From NCBI GenBank assembly GCA_963752745.1, contig CAVWAK010000020.1, positions 101,512-165,511 on the forward strand: a stretch of DNA of 64,000 nt. Direction: 5' to 3'. Numbering within the stretch: the first letter of the stretch is position 1; every line of letters begins with the position of its first letter. The stretch is from Thiogranum sp963752745 (GTDB lineage: Bacteria > Pseudomonadota > Gammaproteobacteria > DSM-19610). This document shows, in pieces, positions 61,100 through 64,000 of the stretch. The translations under genes were made by a program, and so were the position numbers. The notes beneath the pieces were generated by a model. It did not search any database. It saw nothing but the letters and a program-made list of their open reading frames with translations, and was not told the origin of the DNA.

Positions 61100-62571
61100 G
61101 GTTTGACTCTAAAGGTGTTTCCCAGGGCATCATATGCGCCATCGGCAGCCAGTACATAACCCTGTATACGACTACTGGTTACCGCATACTGATTTTCATA
61201 CCATAGCGGTACACAGGGCAGCAGGTCGAGCAATCGCTCCTGTAGATCCCGATAGTACCCGGCCTGTGCTGACAGCGTCGTTGCCCTGGCTGCCTGGTCA
61301 ATGAGCATGTCGACAGTGTTGTCGTTGAAGCGGCCCCGGTTAGCGCCATCGGGTGGCAGCGAATCACTGTGAAAGGCGTACCGAAATATATCCGGGGATT
61401 TTATGCCAACCCAGGCCAGACTGTACATCTGGAAGCGCCCCGCCTTGATGTCGCCGTAAAAGGTACCCCAGTCATAACTCTGCACGTCGACTTCGATACC
61501 AGCGTCAGCCAGTTGCTGCTGCAGAATAGTTGCAATTCGCACCCTGAAGGGGTCGCTGGAGGTCTTGTAGCTAAGGCGCAAGGGCCGTTCTGTTGAATAA
61601 CCCGCCTGTTCAAGCAGCCCTCGCGCAGCCGGCAGATCACGACTGACAGATGCCAGGCCGGAATGTCCTGCCCAGTGCTCGGGTGGGAGTAGCGCCGCCG
61701 CCGGCCGCGCACCGGCATTAAATACATACTCAATAATGGCGTCACGATCGATAGCCAGTGCAATGGCCCTCCGGACCAGCGCGTTTCCGGTGGCCTGATC
61801 CTCGAGTTGAAAACCGATATAAGCGAAGTTGCTCCCGGGCGCATGTAGCACCTGCAATTCAGGTCGCTTCTCCAGGTCTACCAGGAGTTCAGGGGGCAAG
61901 TCGTTTTGCAGTATATCTATCTCGCCACGCAACAGTTTCAGAACACGCATGGTCGGATCCTTGACCTGTTCGAAAACAAATTGCTGCGCGTCGCTGTTGC
62001 GCGCAAGCACCAGTTTCTGATCTGTCCAGTCTACAAATTGAAACGGACCGCTGCCCACCGGATCAGTGTGGAATGGATGCCCATCAGCCAGTCCCGATGC
62101 CGGTAATATTCCGATTGTGAGATAGCCGGGAAACAGCACATCTGCTCGGTTCAAATAAAAATCAATGGTGCGGGAGTCGATGACGTCAATTTTTTCAACC
62201 ATCGACAGGGCGCCCAGGTGCGGTGAAGCGGTTGCCGGGTCGAGTACTGACGCATAGGTGGCCGCTATGTCGGCTGCTCCCAGCGGTTGACCGTTATGAA
62301 ACAACGGTGTTTCGCGCAGGCGAAAACGGTAGTGTTGCGGCGTCAGCTGCTCCCATTCGGCCAGTGCAGGAATCGGCAGCGCATGCTTGTCAAAATCCAC
62401 CAACCGTCCGTACAACAGCCTGTTGATGCGTTCCGATGTGGCATCGGTTGCAAAGCGCGGGTCGAGATTGGTCGGCCCGGCAGCCAGGCCAAAACGAATA
62501 TCACTGCTCGCCGGCGGTTCGCAGGCTGCGAGTAGCAGACTGCATAGCAGCACCAACAGCCGCCCTACCAT
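61096..62571 (-). CDS. Peptide-binding lipoprotein (SBP_bac_5) of an ABC importer
   Basis: The 491-residue protein has a lipoprotein signal (LLVLLCSLLLAAC, lipidated Cys17) and the family-5 substrate-binding fold with GPTNLDPRFATDATSERIN at the start. The typical YRFRLRE..LFHNGQPLGAADI stretch and the closing RIQGYVLAADGAYD follow. Members bind peptides, dipeptides, nickel or murein peptides (MppA). The context with a signal-less YkuD enzyme and nagZ makes murein peptides likely. It overlaps the CYTH gene upstream by seven bases and the YkuD gene downstream by four, so it is translated as part of the run. Confidence 0.92.
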   Translation of the reverse strand: MVGRLLVLLCSLLLAACEPPASSDIRFGLAAGPTNLDPRFATDATSERINRLLYGRLVDFDKHALPIPALAEWEQLTPQHYRFRLRETPLFHNGQPLGAADIAATYASVLDPATASPHLGALSMVEKIDVIDSRTIDFYLNRADVLFPGYLTIGILPASGLADGHPFHTDPVGSGPFQFVDWTDQKLVLARNSDAQQFVFEQVKDPTMRVLKLLRGEIDILQNDLPPELLVDLEKRPELQVLHAPGSNFAYIGFQLEDQATGNALVRRAIALAIDRDAIIEYVFNAGARPAAALLPPEHWAGHSGLASVSRDLPAARGLLEQAGYSTERPLRLSYKTSSDPFRVRIATILQQQLADAGIEVDVQSYDWGTFYGDIKAGRFQMYSLAWVGIKSPDIFRYAFHSDSLPPDGANRGRFNDNTVDMLIDQAARATTLSAQAGYYRDLQERLLDLLPCVPLWYENQYAVTSSRIQGYVLAADGAYDALGNTFRVKP

Positions 62572-63032
62572 AGCGTGTACGGGTGTCTGGCAAGATTCAT
62601 GGCGAAGTAACGCGAATCTGTTGAAATCTCGTCTCCGAGCCAGTCCGGGCGCTCAAATGTTTCGGCTTCATCGGACAACTCAATTTCCGCGACAACCAGG
62701 CCAGCATTATCGGCTTCAAAGACATCAATTTCCCAGACATGGCCGGCATGCGGCAATCGGTAGCGCTGTTTTTGTAGCTGGCCGGACTGGCAGACTTCCC
62801 TGAACATCTCCTCGGCATCGTCTCGCGGCAGCGGGTATTCATACTCCAGCCGCCGCAGTGGTGACTGTGCCCGTTTTATGCTCAACCAGCTCTGATCGAC
62901 GGTCAGGCTGACGCGCACCAGGCCTGTCTCATCACTGGCAAGATAACCCTGCCGGTAAAACATTCCTGCCCCGGCGTGCAAGCGCCAGCTGTCATTCTTC
63001 ACCAGGAATTTACGCTCGATTTCAATGCCCAC
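62565..63032 (-). CDS. CYTH-domain (triphosphate tunnel) protein
   Basis: The 155-residue protein starts with GTG at 63032 and has the CYTH motif EIERKFLVKNDSWR, YRQGYLASDE with LVRVSLTVDQSW..IKRA, and late acidic residues (DVFEADNAGLVVAEIELSDE). The family binds triphosphates and divalent metal; bacterial members include thiamine triphosphatases and inorganic triphosphatase. The longer open frame upstream is the shadow of ygfX. It overlaps ygfX by eleven bases and the SBP gene by seven. Its biological substrate is unknown. Confidence 0.88.
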   Translation of the reverse strand: MGIEIERKFLVKNDSWRLHAGAGMFYRQGYLASDETGLVRVSLTVDQSWLSIKRAQSPLRRLEYEYPLPRDDAEEMFREVCQSGQLQKQRYRLPHAGHVWEIDVFEADNAGLVVAEIELSDEAETFERPDWLGDEISTDSRYFAMNLARHPYTLW

Positions 63033-63477
63033 GGGTCGATTGTAGCAAGCGGACCCTGAGCCGGCGAAACTTGTCGCCTGCAAGCCGGTCATCGACGACG
63101 ACCGCGCTGTAACAGCGGAACCGTGAAACCCGGAATCGTGCTGCCACCAGCCGGGGGCTGACAAACACCGGTTTTTGTAATGCGGCCGTTTGCCAACCCT
63201 TCACCGGGTTATACACACGCCATCCCCGTCTCCTGTCCCAGGCAATGCCGGAAATTGACGATGCACTGTCCGCCGCTATTTGCAACCGATGAAAGTAACG
63301 TGCATGGCCACCAATGAATAACAACGCAGCCAGTTTGTAGGCAACAGGCAGCGTGACCAGAATCCACGCCAACCCGCCAAGCAAGTGCGCCACCAGTGAC
63401 AGGCGCGCCAGTCGACGTGAAGGCTGCAATTCAATTTGCAGCGGTTGATCGAATTTTGTTAACGAGGTTTGCGACAT
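63022..63477 (-). CDS. ygfX: YgfX-like membrane protein
   Basis: The 151-residue protein starts LTKFDQPLQIELQPSRRLA and has two membrane helices (LSLVAHLLGGLAWILVTLPVAYKLAALLFIGGH, about 26-58), then a soluble domain (WDRRRGWRVYNPVKGW...). This is the layout of YgfX/CptA proteins, which in E. coli are encoded after sdhE. There the pair was described as toxin-antitoxin, though SdhE is now understood as a flavinylation factor. It overlaps sdhE by 47 bases. Function in this organism unknown. Confidence 0.7.
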   Translation of the reverse strand: MSQTSLTKFDQPLQIELQPSRRLARLSLVAHLLGGLAWILVTLPVAYKLAALLFIGGHARYFHRLQIAADSASSISGIAWDRRRGWRVYNPVKGWQTAALQKPVFVSPRLVAARFRVSRFRCYSAVVVDDRLAGDKFRRLRVRLLQSTRGH

Positions 63478-63673
63478 CCTTGTCGGTCGGACTTATTCGT
63501 CCCATTAGCCACTCGAGTAATACGGCATCCGGATAGTCGAGCATCTGATCAAAACAGCGCCGCTGATCGTCATCAAGCTGTGTATACCCGGTATCCAGAA
63601 ACTCTTTAAACAGCAGATCCAGCTCCAGCATTCCGCGCCGACACTTCCAGCGCATCCGTGCCAGTTCGCTCAC
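63431..63673 (-). CDS. sdhE: Succinate dehydrogenase FAD assembly factor SdhE
   Basis: The 80-residue protein has the RRGMLELD motif (residues 12-19; the core RGMxE is required in SdhE) and the helical pattern of the YgfY/SdhE family. It flavinylates the SdhA subunit of succinate dehydrogenase and helps fumarate reductase. It overlaps the sdhB stop by four bases, so it is co-translated with its complex. This linkage is not present in E. coli and supports its SDH role. Confidence 0.93.
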   Translation of the reverse strand: MSELARMRWKCRRGMLELDLLFKEFLDTGYTQLDDDQRRCFDQMLDYPDAVLLEWLMGRISPTDKDVANLVNKIRSTAAN

Positions 63674-64000
63674 AGCGAACGTTTGACCATCAGCTCCTTG
63701 ATACGGCCGATGGCGCGAGTCGGGTTTAGTCCCTTGGGGCAGACCTCAACACAGTTCATAATGGTGTGGCAGCGGAACAGGCGGAAAGGCCCCTCGAGAT
63801 TATTCAGGCGTTCTTCTGTCGCCAGGTCTCGCGAATCGGCAAGAAACCGCCATGACTGCAGCAACGCTGCCGGCCCGAGAAACTTGTCCGGGTTCCACCA
63901 GAACGAGGGGCATGATGTAGAACAACAGGCGCAAAGAATACACTCGTAAAGACCATCGAGTTGTTCGCGCTCTTCAGGTGACTGCAGACGTTCGACCTCG
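63670..64000 (-). CDS. sdhB: Succinate dehydrogenase iron-sulfur subunit, C-terminal part
   Basis: The frame is open to the window edge at 64000 and encodes about 109 residues of the C-terminal half of SdhB. It has the [4Fe-4S] motif YECILCACCSTSCPSFWW and the following cysteines CHTIMNCVEVCPKGLNP that complete the three-cluster set. The end is IGRIKELMVKRSL. The [2Fe-2S] domain lies beyond the window. It is part of complex II on the inner membrane. The stop overlaps sdhE by four bases. Confidence 0.95.
   Translation of the reverse strand, partial: EVERLQSPEEREQLDGLYECILCACCSTSCPSFWWNPDKFLGPAALLQSWRFLADSRDLATEERLNNLEGPFRLFRCHTIMNCVEVCPKGLNPTRAIGRIKELMVKRSL

Noticed and set aside
63022..63673. 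sdhE-ygfX as a toxin-antitoxin module
   Set aside because: The pair was once named cptAB, but the overlap with sdhB and the RGMxE motif point to flavinylation of succinate dehydrogenase instead.

Overview
The window is from a gammaproteobacterial chromosome of moderate GC. The evidence is a gamma-type RNase E with its amphipathic membrane segment, the lipid A/LPS genes msbA-lpxK-kdsB, an LolD lipoprotein-release transporter, a long glutamate-cysteine ligase, mfd followed by csiV, and sdhB-sdhE-ygfX. From what I know of Pseudomonas gene order, the series maf-sppA-HAD-rluC-rne, then ptp-kdsB-trm112-lpxK-exbD-exbB-comEC, lol genes, mfd-csiV, mtiP and nagZ follows the same backbone, with accessory blocks inserted. 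It is not an enterobacterium. The genus cannot be named from sequence alone. I saw no rRNA, tRNA, CRISPR array, prophage or replication origin.

Layout. 1-760: the 3' end of an IS3-family transposase and a gene-poor stretch. 760-5312 (minus): a signalling operon of hybrid histidine kinase, single-domain receiver and receiver-GGDEF-EAL protein. 5586-9992: a TerB-like protein, a secreted BNR-repeat protein overlapping a thioredoxin-like protein, an SseB-like protein, a degenerate receiver and a membrane-anchored metzincin-like protease. 10035-18122 (plus): an acetolactate-synthase-type enzyme, an unknown protein, fpr, a membrane diguanylate cyclase, a lipoamide-dehydrogenase-type enzyme, gshA and a YceF-type Maf protein. 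18172-20860 (minus): sppA, a HAD phosphatase and rluC, divergent from rne (21332-23896), which has a long leader with a good promoter and a possible upstream membrane peptide.

24002-27538 (plus): a zinc locus with a CxxCH small protein, an outer-membrane porin-like protein, znuA and znuB. The porin and znuA reading frames are broken by three single-base shifts in about 540 bases, and no ATPase gene is present. 27583-35588 (minus): phosphotyrosine phosphatase, kdsB, a TTG-started trm112-like gene, lpxK, msbA, exbD, exbB and comEC. 35702-37131: an outer-membrane barrel protein and a transglycosylase-like lipoprotein. 37137-39057 (minus): lolD with a single lolC/E-type permease. 39522-42645: agmatine-to-putrescine genes aguA-aguB and a DAHP synthase.

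42721-49137 is an accessory sulfur/envelope block. It holds an acidic secreted peptide, a periplasmic rhodanese and a secreted DsrE-like protein. It also has a TetR-RND-LolA-like operon divergent from an unknown protein plus DsrE2, with two TetR-type palindromes on the divergent promoter. 49243-53423: mfd and csiV. 53472-53921: a monocistronic unknown gene with a near-consensus promoter. 54064-64000 (minus): a tightly packed run from sdhB to an S-methylthioinosine-phosphorylase-type gene. It contains SdhE, YgfX, a CYTH protein, a peptide ABC importer without ATPases, a signal-less YkuD enzyme, an unusual ParA-like ATPase, NagZ, an MscS channel and a hypoxanthine phosphoribosyltransferase. I read its middle part as peptidoglycan recycling and its end as purine/methylthio-nucleoside salvage; this is the most interesting functional grouping in the window.
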